This document shows positions 1 to 11,525 of a stretch of 64,000 nt of DNA, piece after piece. The number at the start of each line of letters is the position of its first letter. Positions within the stretch are counted from its first letter, which is position 1. Under the pieces are notes generated by a model. That model saw only the letters and a program-made list of their open reading frames with translations. It made no database searches and was not told the origin of the DNA. A program made the position numbers and the translations under genes. Source of the DNA: Lepiota brunneoincarnata (lineage: Eukaryota > Basidiomycota > Agaricomycetes > Agaricales > Agaricaceae); the NCBI GenBank assembly GCA_023014365.1, contig JAEBUN010000014.1, positions 62,001 to 126,000 on the forward strand, in the 5' to 3' direction.

Positions 1-138
1 TGACTGCATAATGGAATTCTATCAACAACACCCAGGAGCTCCAAGACAGATCAGGAGTCTCACATTTGGCTCAATCCCCTTCTGTGCCCTCAATCTGACC
101 ATTGTGCCAAGTCGTCACAACCTTGAAGGGGGGGTAGG
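1..138 (+). pseudogene. 3' end of chromovirus pol (family A), chromodomain tail
   Basis: The + strand encodes FYQQHPGAPRQIRSLTFGSIPF, closely matching the segment after the chromodomain in element 1 (23995-24065, FYEQHPGAPRFIRALQFGSIPF). It therefore belongs to the extreme C-terminus of a Ty3/Gypsy chromovirus polyprotein whose body lies left of the window. A polypurine tract (GAAGGGGGGG, 125-134) follows, and the reading frame continues without a stop through the LTR to position 415. Only the terminal piece is visible, so coding capacity of the whole element cannot be judged. Confidence 0.8.
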
Positions 139-617
139 TGTAAGGGGAACTCCAGGTCATCACTCACAACTGCAGATTTGGAATTCTGATTCCCAGACTC
201 CCTGCACCTGGAAATCTGATCTCCAGCCTTCTTGCACTCAGAAATCTAATCCCCACCCCTCCTGCACTCAGAAATCTGATCCCCAGCCTCCCAATGCTCG
301 GAAATCCGATGTCCAGCCCCCCTGGGCCCGGAAATCTGTCCCCCAACACCCCAGTACTCAGAATTTCCTCCTACACCCCTCCAATGCAGATGTGAGCCCT
401 CACTGGTGTGCATGACCCTATCCCAAACCCATTCCTGACTATACTTACTTTAGACATCCCTGACACCTCATGGCCATTTATGTAGAGTAGATTACTCAAC
501 TTGGACCTTATGGCAGGTAGTATAAGTAGTGTAGGTGAGCTTGGAGAAACCTTACTTGATTCTCTAAGGTTTCTCCCTGCTCAGCTGATGCAACATGGCG
601 ACCAGGTTGCCCTTACA
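139..617 (+). repeat. 3' LTR, chromovirus family A
   Basis: Begins TGTAAGGGGAAC directly after the polypurine tract and ends CCCTTACA, a TG...CA LTR of 479 bp. The same LTR recurs inverted at 16661-17169 and as a 5' half at 17942-18156. It contains an internal 30-bp minisatellite. The bases after it (GTTAG, 618-622) would be one half of a target duplication; the other half is outside the window. It abuts KDZ-derived sequence, so the element inserted into an older KDZ copy. Confidence 0.85.
178..400 (+). repeat. 30-bp minisatellite inside LTR family A
   Basis: About seven degenerate units of 30 bp built around CCCAGCCTCCCAATGCTCGG and AAATCTGAT. Because 30 is a multiple of three, the open frame entering from pol becomes a 10-residue repeat of the type KSDPQPPNAR. 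The same array is present in the other two family A LTRs. Confidence 0.85.
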
Positions 618-1010
618 GTTAGTGTCAATGGGGGATCTTCCACATGCAATAATTGGCTGCAGCAAAATTATGGCCCCTGCTTTGCCAGTACAGCCCACCC
701 CATCTTGTCTTTTCATATGCTCAGTGCCCTTTCCTTATTCACCCAGAGCCTCTCAAAATGTGAACTTCTTGCCACACATGCTGAGATTAAGGCACTGCAG
801 CAGCACCAAGGCCTAAGCTACAAGGATGTGGCACAATGTTTATATCATTCAGAAGCTCAAAAGCTTGCTGTCCAGGACCAGGCCCACAAGAGGCTCATCA
901 CCTTATGTCATCATCTTGATGAACTTATTGAAGATGATATCGCAAAGCAGATCTCACATATCAACTTGCATTACTATCACCCTGTCACTGATCCCACTAG
1001 TAAATCCTAA
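618..1010 (+). pseudogene. Remnant of KDZ right-end companion gene
   Basis: Encodes AEIKALQQHQGLSYKDVAQ and a following helical region ending in LDELIEDDIAKQ. These align with the C-terminal part of the companion gene at 46987-47764. The 5' part is lost to the LTR insertion at 617. I do not recognise the protein family; conservation between two KDZ copies suggests it was once an element gene. Confidence 0.55.
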
Positions 1011-1438
1011 AAACATCATATATTGTTTCTATTAGTAATGAAAGATCTATTTACTTGTTTGCCCTTATTTCCCTGCATTGCAGCTTGAGTGCATGCTGCA
1101 GCATTCACACCCCTCTATGCCACTGTCTCTGGCCTTATCAGCTTTACAATCCACAATGTCATGCACAAACATTTCCACTCCAGCAATCTGTGGCAGCAAT
1201 GGGTGTCCTGGTGGCATTGCCACCCCTGCAACTTATTGCCACATTATTGCCACACATCATAAGCCAAGCTGCATCTAATCAGGATCCTCCAATGCTGACC
1301 TCTACTGACATATATACCCTCCAGCAAAGCTTTACAGTGAGGTGGCAGAGCCAGCAGGGGCCACTGGCTCCCATTTGATCGATACAATGTATGTCTTTGC
1401 TGACTGATTCACTCGATACAGTGTAGATTGACTACCTG
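618..1438 (+). mobile_element. Diverged right-end fragment of a KDZ element
   Basis: Positions 640-960 match 47350-47690 of the large KDZ element (remnant of the same small companion gene). Positions 1378-1438 match its right terminus, including the GATACAATGTATGTCT motif and the terminal GACTACCTG. The interval between is shorter and more diverged than in the large copy. A family A LTR sits on its left. This is a decayed second KDZ copy, oriented like the right end of the large one. Confidence 0.7.
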
Positions 1439-1654
1439 GTGAAAGCTGATTGGTGGAAGGAGGGAGGCATGGGGGCATTTTCTATGATTTGCAGTGGAGG
1501 AATGGCATGAGGTGAAGCGGATGGATTTCTCGCGATGCAAGATTTGGGGCACAGAAATAGGCTTGGTGAGTTTGGGGGGGAACGACCAGTATACCAGGTT
1601 CCGAAGGGTTCTTGAGATTAGGTTATCTCAAGAGTCGACCGTCCGTACGTTAAC

Positions 1655-3230
1655 GTGTTAAGCGCCGAAGTCGTCGTCTTTAAACCTCGCCTTATCTTGC
1701 ACCCCTGCGACAAATCTTGCCTTCTTTCCCCTTCATCACTACCCGAATTCGATACTCACCTCCAAGCTTTATGGATTATGTCTCAAAGGGGAATGCAATG
1801 CAGATTTTTCAATCGCCCAACCAGTTGCCGCAACGGTGATCGCTGCGGATTCTCTTACATTGACGGTGGCACGAGCTCGCCTTGGACTCTCGGTCCATCG
1901 CTGACGCCATCGCTAGTACGAACATCACTTCCTCAGCCACGCCGGCCAGCGAATGGAGTACTGAATGATGTCCCGAGGAACACGTGTCGGTTCTTCTGGA
2001 TGACCAATGCATGCACCAGAGGCTTTGAGTGTGTCTACCATCCCATTAAATAAGCAGGTGCAACTGATGTCCAGAGTCCACCTGCGGAGGCTATCACAAC
2101 CGATGGCGACTTTGAACGATACAAAGATGGCATCCGGAGTCATTCCGAAGTTCCAAAATTTATTCAACCGTTCATTGCTGGTTCAATGCCTGGGTGAGCG
2201 ACGTCTCAGTGACGCCTGCTCAGTTCCAGGATACGGTTGCTTCTGCGTCCGAGATCCAGCGCAAGCTCACGATAGGTTACATTTCCGAAGAGAGTGACCG
2301 TCTCCCCGCGATCCTGGAGCGAGAATCCGGCGTTGTCCTTAGGCTCCAGAATGGCTCGGCGAGGTCGACTGTCACTCGTGTACAACGTCGCCACGCATTT
2401 CCTAGCTTGCGCAGACATCTGAACTCCCCAGTGAACTTCGGATCGATGGACTGCGTCATGACAATGGGTTTGAGGCGATCGAAGAGATACACATTGCCCC
2501 TACACCGTCGGAGCTATTCTCGCCCGTTGCTCCAGACATGCCTGTGTTTAGCCCCGATGCACCGCACCAACCCATCATCTTCCAGCTGGTTCCATGGAGC
2601 GCCATCTTGATATCCAATTCCGCCTGCTATGCGAGGAACTAAGGTAAGTCTCACTTGTATTACTCCCCTCAGTGTGCGCTTATATTGAGCATCTGGCTCA
2701 ACGACTCAACCATCTGTCACTGCAATTCGCGATGTTCTCCTCAAAATATGGGAAGGAAAACTGCGGAAAAGTGATAAGATAATCCTCGAAACGCTCTTAG
2801 ATCAGACTGGGGGACCGTATCGTACATCGGGACGTGATTCTGTGCTCTTTCACGTCTACACCAACGCCGGGTTGGGGGATTTATGCAGGTTTTGCCCTTG
2901 CGAAGGGGCTTATCAGAGGGCTTGACCGCTGCACTCACCTGCCTTGGCTCGTGTAGCGGGGCTGGACCTGAGGCACCCCTCCCGCTCGGATGCTTCACGG
3001 CGCGGCAGCTAATGAGAGGCCGGCCCACTGCGTGGATCGTCGTTGATTCCTAAGCCTCTTACCTAAGCATCAGGCCGGCCGTCTCCGGAGATAAGGTGAC
3101 GATCTGTGAAAGTGCGAGGCCTTTGGACCCAACCAAGATCCCTGCAGGACCCCAAGAGGCCAGGCGTAGTGACCACTGCTACTCTGGTCGTTGACGCTCC
3201 TCCCAACCCAACCGCACTCCTGAGATGTCC
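1655..3230 (+). pseudogene. Truncated duplicate of the CCCH/SF1 helicase gene
   Basis: Three blocks match the intact downstream gene. Positions 1777-2053 match the two-finger N-terminus. 2075-2640 match 5374-5390 joined to 6240-6720, so an internal stretch of about 850 bp is deleted. 2700-2865 and 3140-3230 match 6770-7045. Finger 1 has lost its last ligand (C-x8-C-x5-C-x3-Y instead of His) and finger 2 has lost one residue (C-x8-C-x5-C-x2-H). A stop follows at 2051-2053, a SINE-like insert splits 2866-3138, and all helicase motifs are missing. It cannot make a helicase. Unlike the main copy it retains an ATG (1777) before the first finger. Confidence 0.8.
2866..3138 (+). mobile_element. SINE-like insertion, copy 1
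   Basis: Interrupts sequence that is continuous in the paralogous gene (6935-6965). Its right half shares AAGCATCAGGCCGGCCGTCT and the following AAGTGCGAGG region with 52200-52265. The left half differs from the second copy. No ORF. Ends were placed by comparison with the uninterrupted paralogue, so they are accurate to about 10 bp. Confidence 0.6.
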
Positions 3231-5065
3231 TCAACGAAAGACAACTACTTTCTGACCCCGAACATTCTCTTTCATCTGCGAGGTTTCATTCGAGCTCTAT
3301 AGCTTTGCCTGCCGTCATTTGTACCAGACAAGCTACCTCCCCCCTCACTGCCTGTCCTGGGTCTGAGCCACCCCGAGCAATCGTCCCACAGTTGCCTTGT
3401 TAATCACCTAGGCCTAGGGTTACGGTACGGATAAAGCGTGGTGGTCTTCTAATCAGAAGAAAATGGGTCCTTCCGGCCTCCACAACAACCCTGACTAGTC
3501 GGATTTACGGGTGTCCAATGGATCCATCATACTCATATCTGCCAAATAAGCTCGGAAGCCGGTTCTATGATGAGATTGTCCCAGGGCCCCCAAGAATCCC
3601 CATATAAGTCGGAAGCCGGCCCAAAAAAGTCTCGTCCGGTCGCAAGGCTGGGAGGTCACAAATTTCGTCCGGCCGGCCTCCAACTTTAAGCCAGAATTAG
3701 CAAATTTTCTCCAGTTTTTGGCCTCCGACCTTCGAAAAATTGCCAAAAATTGCCAAAAGATTACAGGAGCCATCTAACTCATAATATAATACAGGCCGGC
3801 TTTGAATACATGTATTCAGTGAAGACTGACCTGTTTTAAGAACTGCTATTTGCCCTCGGAGTCAACTGTGTAACAGATGCCCGAATCTGTCTCAAGCCCT
3901 GACATAAAGCCTTGAATGAGTCCCGGTCCTTCGAGTCTAACCCCCCTGCCATCTGGCTTTGGGGTCAATAACGGGAGAGCGAGGAAGTGGTGAGGAGTCG
4001 AAAACACAAGCTGGGTAACGTTGAGGACGGCGGTGGCTTGGGTTGTCGCATTGAATTATCCTCCAATGCCATTATGCTCGTTGACGTCATTCCCCTGACC
4101 TCGTTCCCTCCCTTTCCCTCTGACATCTCCCATACCTATGCAAGACACTCTCGCCAACTCTGTTATTGCCCAAAAACTCGTGCCGCCTGATTCCAGTAGG
4201 GCATTACTCAGAGGGGCAGACATCCTCTCCCATCATTGAACCTGTAGTCAGAAATGGACCTGGTGCCATCCAGCCATGCTTGAGGCAATCGTGTAGTCAG
4301 TTCTCGCGTGTTCTAAGAACTTTGGGAGGTGCTCGTTGATTCTCTTGTTCGACACACACGCGTCAAGGATCCCCTAACAAGGATCCTTACCAAAGGATTG
4401 CTTTGGAAGAGGTAGGTCAATGAATCGGAGGGTTGGCATGTTTCTATAAGGCACGACGAGATCTTTATTTTCTTGTGGTACTTCGGTTGCGGTGTTCTTG
4501 GCTTGCCGTACGTAACCCGGTAGGCTCGAATTGGATTTTTTGCCTTAACCAAATTGAAGTGATATGTGTTGACTAATGGCTCCTCGTCCAGATCCATGCA
4601 AGTTGACATATCTTGGATTGGTGGCACTTTGAATCATTGCTAGTTTAAAAAAGTTGCGAGCAAAATCAGATCAGCAATTTTCAATTCATCACTCAATATA
4701 TGGTTTATCGATCACACTCTTTAATGCGAACAATAGAACGCTGAACTAGGATTCGAACTCTCAGCCTCGCTGAACAGCATAACGTGACCGTTACAGCTGA
4801 ACCTATTCAGCCATTCGTTTGGTCTCAAGTACAGCTTCTGATCCATCCCCAGCCCGCGCGACCGCTTCATCCGGCCTATGACCTCCGACCTTAATAGGTA
4901 TTCTCGGGGTCCTATTATCCCCTGTCCGTACTTGGACGTAATCAGCGCCATCCTTCTGTAGCCTTTATAACCTCCCTTGTCCGGCGCCACTGTGACAAGT
5001 CCTCCCTCTTCCCATCTGCATTACAGCTTGAATTTTGATACCCGCCTTCAAGCCCTATTTCTCGA
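3231..5065. other. Intergenic; GGCCGG-rich repeats and a tRNA-like stretch, no supported gene
   Basis: No ORF here has recognisable features. 3480-3800 contains several GCCGG-bearing words and looks like old repeat sequence. On the minus strand, 4735-4815 has a B-box-like GGTTCGAAT-type element and a 6-of-7 pairing acceptor-like arm, but the T-stem does not pair. It is at best a tRNA-derived relic. The start of the helicase gene may lie in the last 150 bases. Confidence 0.5.
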
Positions 5066-8000
5066 GTGCAGTGCAGGCTCTTCAATAGTCCGACCGGTTG
5101 TCGTTATGGGAACCGGTGCAAGTTCTCCCACACCGACGGTGGCACTGCGAGGTCGTCTCGATCTTCCTCGCCGGAGCCATCAGTATCGTCGGGAGCGCGC
5201 GCATCAGCCCTTCAGTCGCCCCGCCCTCCAAGAAAAGACCTGAGCGGTGTCCCGCGGAGTGCGTGTCAGTTCTTCTGGACAACTGGTGCATGTACAAGGG
5301 GTTTCGAGTGCTCGTACCGTCATGTCAAACAACCTGACACAGCTGGGGCCCAGAGTCAAGATGCTGTAGTTATCACAACTGATGATGAGGACAGCCCTGT
5401 TGACTTTTTCTCGCCTGAGGGCCTCGCGGTTAGCGCTGGGTCGGTTCGAGAGGACCGACACAGCCTTAACCCGAGCGAGGTCCACAATTACCTAAAGGAT
5501 TTTTTACCCGGCAATTATCGTTTTGAGGTCGCTGCGCAGATCCAGGGTTTTGTCAGAGTTCTAGCAAGCGTAAATGACAGAAACAAGACATGGGTACGTG
5601 TCGAACCTTTTGAGAAGGTGAAGACCTTGACAATCGCTTGCCATCAAAGAATACTGCTAGTGCGCAAGAGTTCCTACAAGTCGTCGTCAATGTGTGTTGT
5701 TTTATGCAAATCAGCCCCTACATACTAAGCGAGCGGTCTAGGGCAACACAATCCATCGCATTGGAGACGTACTCCGTTTCGAATCGGTTAATGTGTCCAT
5801 CGGATTTCACCCCCGCGTGCTCTCATTTCAGAGGGGCTACTTCCCCATCTTTCAATTTTTCTCCTCCGACCTGATTCTCAAATCGACATTGCATAAGAAT
5901 ATCAAGTGAGTAATTCGGCTGATTGCTGTCCACCTGTCTAAACATTGTCCGTACAGTGCTTTGTACGCAATTATCAAGAACAACCGTGATTATATCTTCG
6001 AGACGCTTCAGTCCTGTCTAGAAGATATGATGACTGCCAAATCCTGGAGAGATTCTACCCCAAACCTCACGCCATCACTCCAAAATACCCTAGACGGGTT
6101 GACTATCTTCAGGACTCTTACTACGACATTCCTTCAGTGAGTTTTGTCTCATGTTTCTATGAGGGATGTGTATTGATTGAGTTAACAGATACTTTCAGCG
6201 ATTTAAGGGTGCTATAAGGGGTCGTTCTGGGGTTCTAAGGTTCATTCAACGGTTTTCTGGGTGGTTTGACATCTGGGCAAGCGACGTCTCAGCAGTCCCT
6301 GCTCGTTTCCAGGACACCATCACCTCCGCGCCTGAGACCAAGCGCAAGCTCGCTATCGGTCACGTTTCCGAGGAGATTGAACGTCTCCTTGCAATCGTTG
6401 AGCGGGAGTGTGGTGGCGTCCTGAAACTTCGAAAGGGTTCAACCGAGTCGACTATCACTCATGCACAACGTAGCCAGGCACGCATAGCCCAGCTTGCGCA
6501 GACGTACGAGCCTCCGGGTGAGCTTCGTCCTGACGGGCCTCGTCATGATAACGACTTTTCGGCAATCGAGAATGTCCGCGTCGCCCCTACACACTCGGAG
6601 TTATTCTCGCCTTTTGCACCATACCTTCCTGTGTTCAGCCCTGACGCCCCTCATCATCTTCCGGCAGGCTCTATGGAGCGGCATCTCGATATCCAATTCC
6701 GTTTGTTACGCGAAGAACTAATGTAAGTCTCTCGCCAGCAATGTTTTCGTCAACATGTACTCAAACTCACCATCCAGTTCAACTACCCGATCATCTATCA
6801 CTGCCATCCATGACGATCTCCTCAAGAAATGGGAAGGCAAGCGGCAAAAAAGTGAGAAGACAAAGCTTGAGACACTCTTGGCCCAGAACGGCGGTGCATA
6901 TCGTTCATCGGGACGTGATTCCTTGTTTTTCCATATCTACACCAACGTCGAGTTTCTTAAGGGGCCGCCCGAAGCCAGGCGTAATGGTATTTCTGTCACG
7001 CTTGTCGTCGACGCTCCTCCCAGCCCAGCTGCACGCGACAAGGACCCGAAGAAGCGGTTCGCGTACTGGGAACACAGTCGTCGTCTTCAGGGCTCTAGTC
7101 TTGTCGTACTTGTTCTTGTATCCAAGCCTGCAGTTAAGACGTACCTTGGGATTGTTACGTCCTATGGTCAAAACATTGCCGAGTCCGCGGAATTAGAACA
7201 AGGACGCATCCAACTTCGTGTTTCTTTCTTTGACACCAAAGTTGAGCTCATGGCACTACGCGGAGACAAATTGAACCTCAACAAGGCAAAATTTTCTATG
7301 CTTATTGACAATAGTGTCACGTTCGAGTCTGTGCGGCCGTTTCTACAAAAACTTCAGGGAGTCGAGCCAACGGAAATTCCGTTCTCACGCTACATCGCTC
7401 CCGGAGGTTCCTTGGAAGGTGTCAATGTCCTTCCCCCGAAATATGCACTTGCCCCAGGATTCAAGTTCAATCTTCAGTGCCTAGCGAAGGCGCGGGTGAC
7501 TGACATCCCTGACTTGGATATCTCAGATCCGGTGGCGGTTGAGAGGGCGCGTAATCAGTTGAGGAAATACAGTGTACTTGACCCCAGTCAGGCAGACGCC
7601 GTCGTGGATACACTGACTCGGGAAGTGTCGCTCATTCAAGGGTGAGTGTTTGATTTATGATCTCTGTCAACTCAAGGACTCATACGCCTTCAGACCACCT
7701 GGAACTGGGAAGGCATGTAGTAGTGCGATTATTCATGATTGAGTATTTGCTGATTCGGGTCTTACAACAGAGCTACACTGCAAAAAAGATCCTTCGTGTT
7801 CTCTTCAGGAGTAAAATCAGACCAATTGGTGAGCGAGTATGTCTATCTAGGAATGCGCCATGCTAAATCACTTTGCAGTGCTTATCGCCTTCACAAACCA
7901 TGCCCTCGATCATATGGTCACCTCTGTCCTTGATGCGAAAATTACGGAGAAAATAGTCCGTCTCGGTACACGTTCATCCGACGAGCGTATTTCGGAGTAC

Positions 8001-10774
8001 ACGCTGGATAAGTTAGAAAGGCTTATGGCCGAGTCACCATTGGATCGTACCATCAAGACGCAGTACGCTACGATGAAGGGGCTGGAAGAGAATATGACTG
8101 AACTCATGACATCGATCCGGCTTCCACTCCTATCTTGGCGGAAGATCGAAGAGTACTTGGACATTCATTACCCCGAACACGCTGATATGCTCCGAATGCC
8201 ACCATTCTGGATTTCGCACCTCGTCAGCTTGAAGTGGCAGGAAGACGAGGAACAGGACGAGTTTCAAGTGGTGAAGCACGGGAAGGGTAAGAAAGCGACG
8301 GTTGAGTCTTCCGTCTCACGGACGATCTACGGTTTCTGGCGTCAAGGTTATGATCTCCAATTCATCGAACAAACACCACCTCGGCAAAAGGAAAAGCAAC
8401 GTGTGGGCGCGGATGGAAGATCCATGGATGAATTGTCGCGATTGTTATCCACGGATCCGGCGGCATTCTTTGAAGACATGGTATTCGAGGGACAGATGCC
8501 TCCAGTACCGAACGGGGACAGGCAGCTGGCCGAGCTTCTCCATTCTGCCGATGTCTGGTCGATGTCGGCACAGGAACGCCTCCGGTTAGCGGATGAGTGG
8601 GAGCAGAAGATCCGGAAGATGGCGTATAATACCAACCGTGACCAGTATCGTCGACTCAAGAAAGAATACACGGAAGCCTGCAAAGTGTATGATGACATGC
8701 GGGACGAGGTACTGTGCTTCTCTCTGATCTGTTGTAAGTGATCATTACTGAATGTTCGCGTTCCATTAGATTCGACGTCGTATTCTAAGCAAAACTGATC
8801 TCATTGCTTGTACTACAACAGGTTGGTCGCATAGATTGAATGTGACGCTAGGGAAAGAATGCTAATCAGTCCACTGCAGGCGCGGCGTCTCTGACCTCAC
8901 TTCTCAGCGTAAGGAGTACTCGTCATTTGTTGCGCTTGTCGCCATTGCTCACACGGTAAATGACATCACAGAGTATTTCGCCAAGGGTCCTGATGGTTGA
9001 AGAAGCTGGCCAAGTCCTTGAAGCTCATATTCTGGCTTCTCTCGTCTCATCTGGTGCGTCAAGCGCCGATCTCCCTTGCTTTGACTTAGGTGACGTTTTA
9101 TTCTATAATTCAGTTCACCACCTTATCTGTATTGGTGACCCTCGCCAACTTCGCCCTTCATTAGCAACCTATAGTACGTTACATCTTGCCCACGTAATCA
9201 GCAGCAGGTCTCTGAGGTTTCCCTAGCGCTCTCGATGGACAGTGCAATTGGGAACGAGCTGTATAAACTTGACCGTTCGCTCATGGAACGCCTCTCGGAC
9301 AGCAGTGTTCCAATGTCCCAGATTAACGTACAGCGGAGAATGCGTCCGGAGATTTCGCACTTCATCCGGTGATTTCCTTGCGTTACCGCTATTCTGTACA
9401 TTGCTGACGGTATATCTCTAGTACGATTCTCTACCCCAAACTTGAGGACAGCCAACACGTCCTCGAGTACCCGGCTGTGCAAGGCATGCAGAAAAACGTC
9501 TTCTTCCTCAACCATCTGAACAAGGAGAATGGCACCGAGGACTCTGTCTCAAAATTTAATACCTTCGAGGCGAGACCATACTAAGCTTTTCATGACCAAT
9601 ACCTGTTGCTAAGAATTCTAACAGGTAGAGATGATTCGTGATCTCGTCTTATACTTCCTACATCAAGGCTCCTACGATGGCCCCGGGGACATCGCTGTTT
9701 TATGTGCATATCTCGGTCAACTACAAAAGGTTCGCGCCGCATTGCGCGACCTCAAGATTGCGGTCACTGTCAATGAAAAGGACGCGGAACAGCTTGCACG
9801 ACAGGGTATTGAAGAAGATGTGGAATATGAGGAAGTTCTGGTCGCGAAGCATGTAAGCTCCCCGTTAACATCGCAGACGCTATAGGTACTGAGTGACTGC
9901 TAGGTTCGACTAGGTACTGTTGACATCTTCCAAGGTCAGGAAGCGAAAATTGTTATCGTCTCACTCGTGAGGAACACTGGACAAATTGACACTGGCTCTG
10001 CATCGATTGGCTTCCTCAAGGTAGGGCTTGAACGCCATTATCCTGACACACTCTAACGCATATGTTGCAGAGCCCGAATCGTATCAACGTTGCATTGTCT
10101 CGAGCCAAGCACGGCTTGTATATTTTGGGAAATGCTACAAACTTGCGCCAGAACTCAACATGGTGCACGATCCTCGACGAGATGGAGGAAAGGGACCAAA
10201 TTGGACCTGCGTTTCCGATTGTATGTCCGAGACACCCCGAGCAGGTGAGGTTCGTATCCAAGCCAGGAGATATTCCTCTTCATGCGCCTGCGAGTGGTTG
10301 TAACATTCCATGCGATGCTCGTCTTTCCTGTGGACACATTTGTCCTTCAGTCGTATGTATTACAGTATCTCATGGTTGGTCGAGTCTCAACTGATGCCTT
10401 GATTAGTGTCACCCTGCACTAGACGATCATCGTAACACCAAATGCATGGCTCCATGTAATCGGACACCTTGCTCGCGAAAGCATCCTTGTTCTAAGCAGT
10501 GCTTCGACGACTGTGGTGATTGCGGTTTCCCGATGTATGAAGTAACCCTACCCTGTGGTCATGTCGCTGCGAAGGTGCCCTGGTTAGTATCGAATCTGGT
10601 GCTTATCCGCAATTATCTGCGCTGACATATAGGTGCAGTCACATGCTCGAGAATCTTGCGTCCGTCAAATGCCACGAACGGATCGCAGAGCGGCTACTGG
10701 GATGCGAGCATACGGTGGTGATGGCATGCTATAGAGAACCAGGAACTGCTTCCTGTTTGGAACCACAAGGGTAA
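5066..10774 (+). CDS. CCCH zinc-finger, SF1 helicase and NFX1-type zinc-finger protein (ZNFX1/Hrr1-like)
   Basis: Predicted RNA helicase of the UPF1-like superfamily 1. Fungal relatives (S. pombe Hrr1, Neurospora SAD-3) act in RNA silencing; that role here is inference. Visible in order: two CCCH fingers (C-x8-C-x5-C-x3-H, about 5069-5330); a helical region (5900-6720); a conserved pre-helicase domain (6774-7641); P-loop GPPGTGK (7640-7712); FTNHALD motif Ia (7890); VEEAG Walker B (8996-9010); GDPRQLRP motif III (9136); DIFQGQE motif V (9920); ALSRAKHGLYILGN motif VI (10090); then Cys/His-rich NFX1-like repeats to the TAA at 10772. At least 14 introns, one with a GC donor (7713-7770). The start is uncertain: the frame at 5066 opens with GTG, and the duplicate's ATG is not conserved, so an upstream exon is possible. 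Confidence 0.85.
7694..7712 (+). other. 19-nt micro-exon carrying the Walker A motif
   Basis: The upstream exon ends CAAGG at 7641, an intron runs 7642-7693 (GTGAGT...CAG), and 19 nt complete GPPGTGK. A GC/AG intron (7713-7770, donor AAG|GCATGT) follows, and the next exon opens SYTAKKIL. Both flanking introns preserve the frame. Confidence 0.75.
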
Positions 10775-11370
10775 AAACCCGTGCCGTTGGCATGGGGCAT
10801 GATTATGCTTCAATTCTAAGTCACACATAAATCCAAGTTTGTGATCCTGAGTGAAATTCCAGTTCTATATGTACATTACAAATGACTGAACAAACCTTTA
10901 AGTTTATTATGTCAGGAACCATGATCATGGTTTTGATGGATTTTTTTTTCATTTTTGTGGACTCCAATGGGGTCCAGGCAGTCCCTGGAGCACCCTTTGA
11001 TCACTCTGTGCATGCAGAAATAGCTGTGGGGCTGGATAATTGGCTAAAAACTTGATTCTGGCCAGCTGCACCCTCAGCACCCAAATATTGGATATCATAC
11101 CTGCAGTAAACAATGCATCATGGTTCATTTCTGGTGCCTTTGAAGCTGTGTGAAGCTTCAACTCTGTATTCCAATGAATATTTCATCTAAGTTATGTCTT
11201 GTCCTTGGTGAGGGGGGAGGGGGTGGGATATGTCCATGGTATGAGGAGGAATATGGAAGCTACAGTGGATGTCAGTTGAGCTTGTAGGCCTTGGCCAGTG
11301 GTGCTTTGAAGGTTTAAAGTTGTAAATACTTGGGGTGGATGTGCATTGGTCATTGCTTGAGATGAGTGTA
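10775..11370. other. Intergenic, CpG-poor; nothing recognised
   Basis: No coding or RNA feature supported. Composition switches here from the CpG-containing helicase gene to T/A-rich, CpG-poor DNA that continues to 18.1 kb. Confidence 0.5.
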
Positions 11371-11378
11371 ACAAAACA

Positions 11379-11525
11379 TGTCACAAATGCCATTTGTGAC
11401 ATATAATGGACTTAAATGGACTGGAGGAGTGATACTACAGTCACAAATACCATTTGTGACTTGTGATTGACTTAAATGGACTTGAGAAGTGATATTACAG
11501 TCACAAATGGCACTTGTGACCTGTT
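11379..11525. repeat. Diverged outlier units of the palindromic satellite
   Basis: Three units at 58-bp spacing (centres near 11393, 11451, 11509), each carrying GTCACAAAT-(N)-ATTTGTGAC or a close variant. Confidence 0.8.

Noticed and set aside
4735..4815. tRNA gene on the minus strand
   Set aside because: It has a TTCGAAT T-loop and 6 of 7 acceptor pairs, but the T-stem does not pair and no convincing anticodon arm forms. Probably a tRNA-derived relic.
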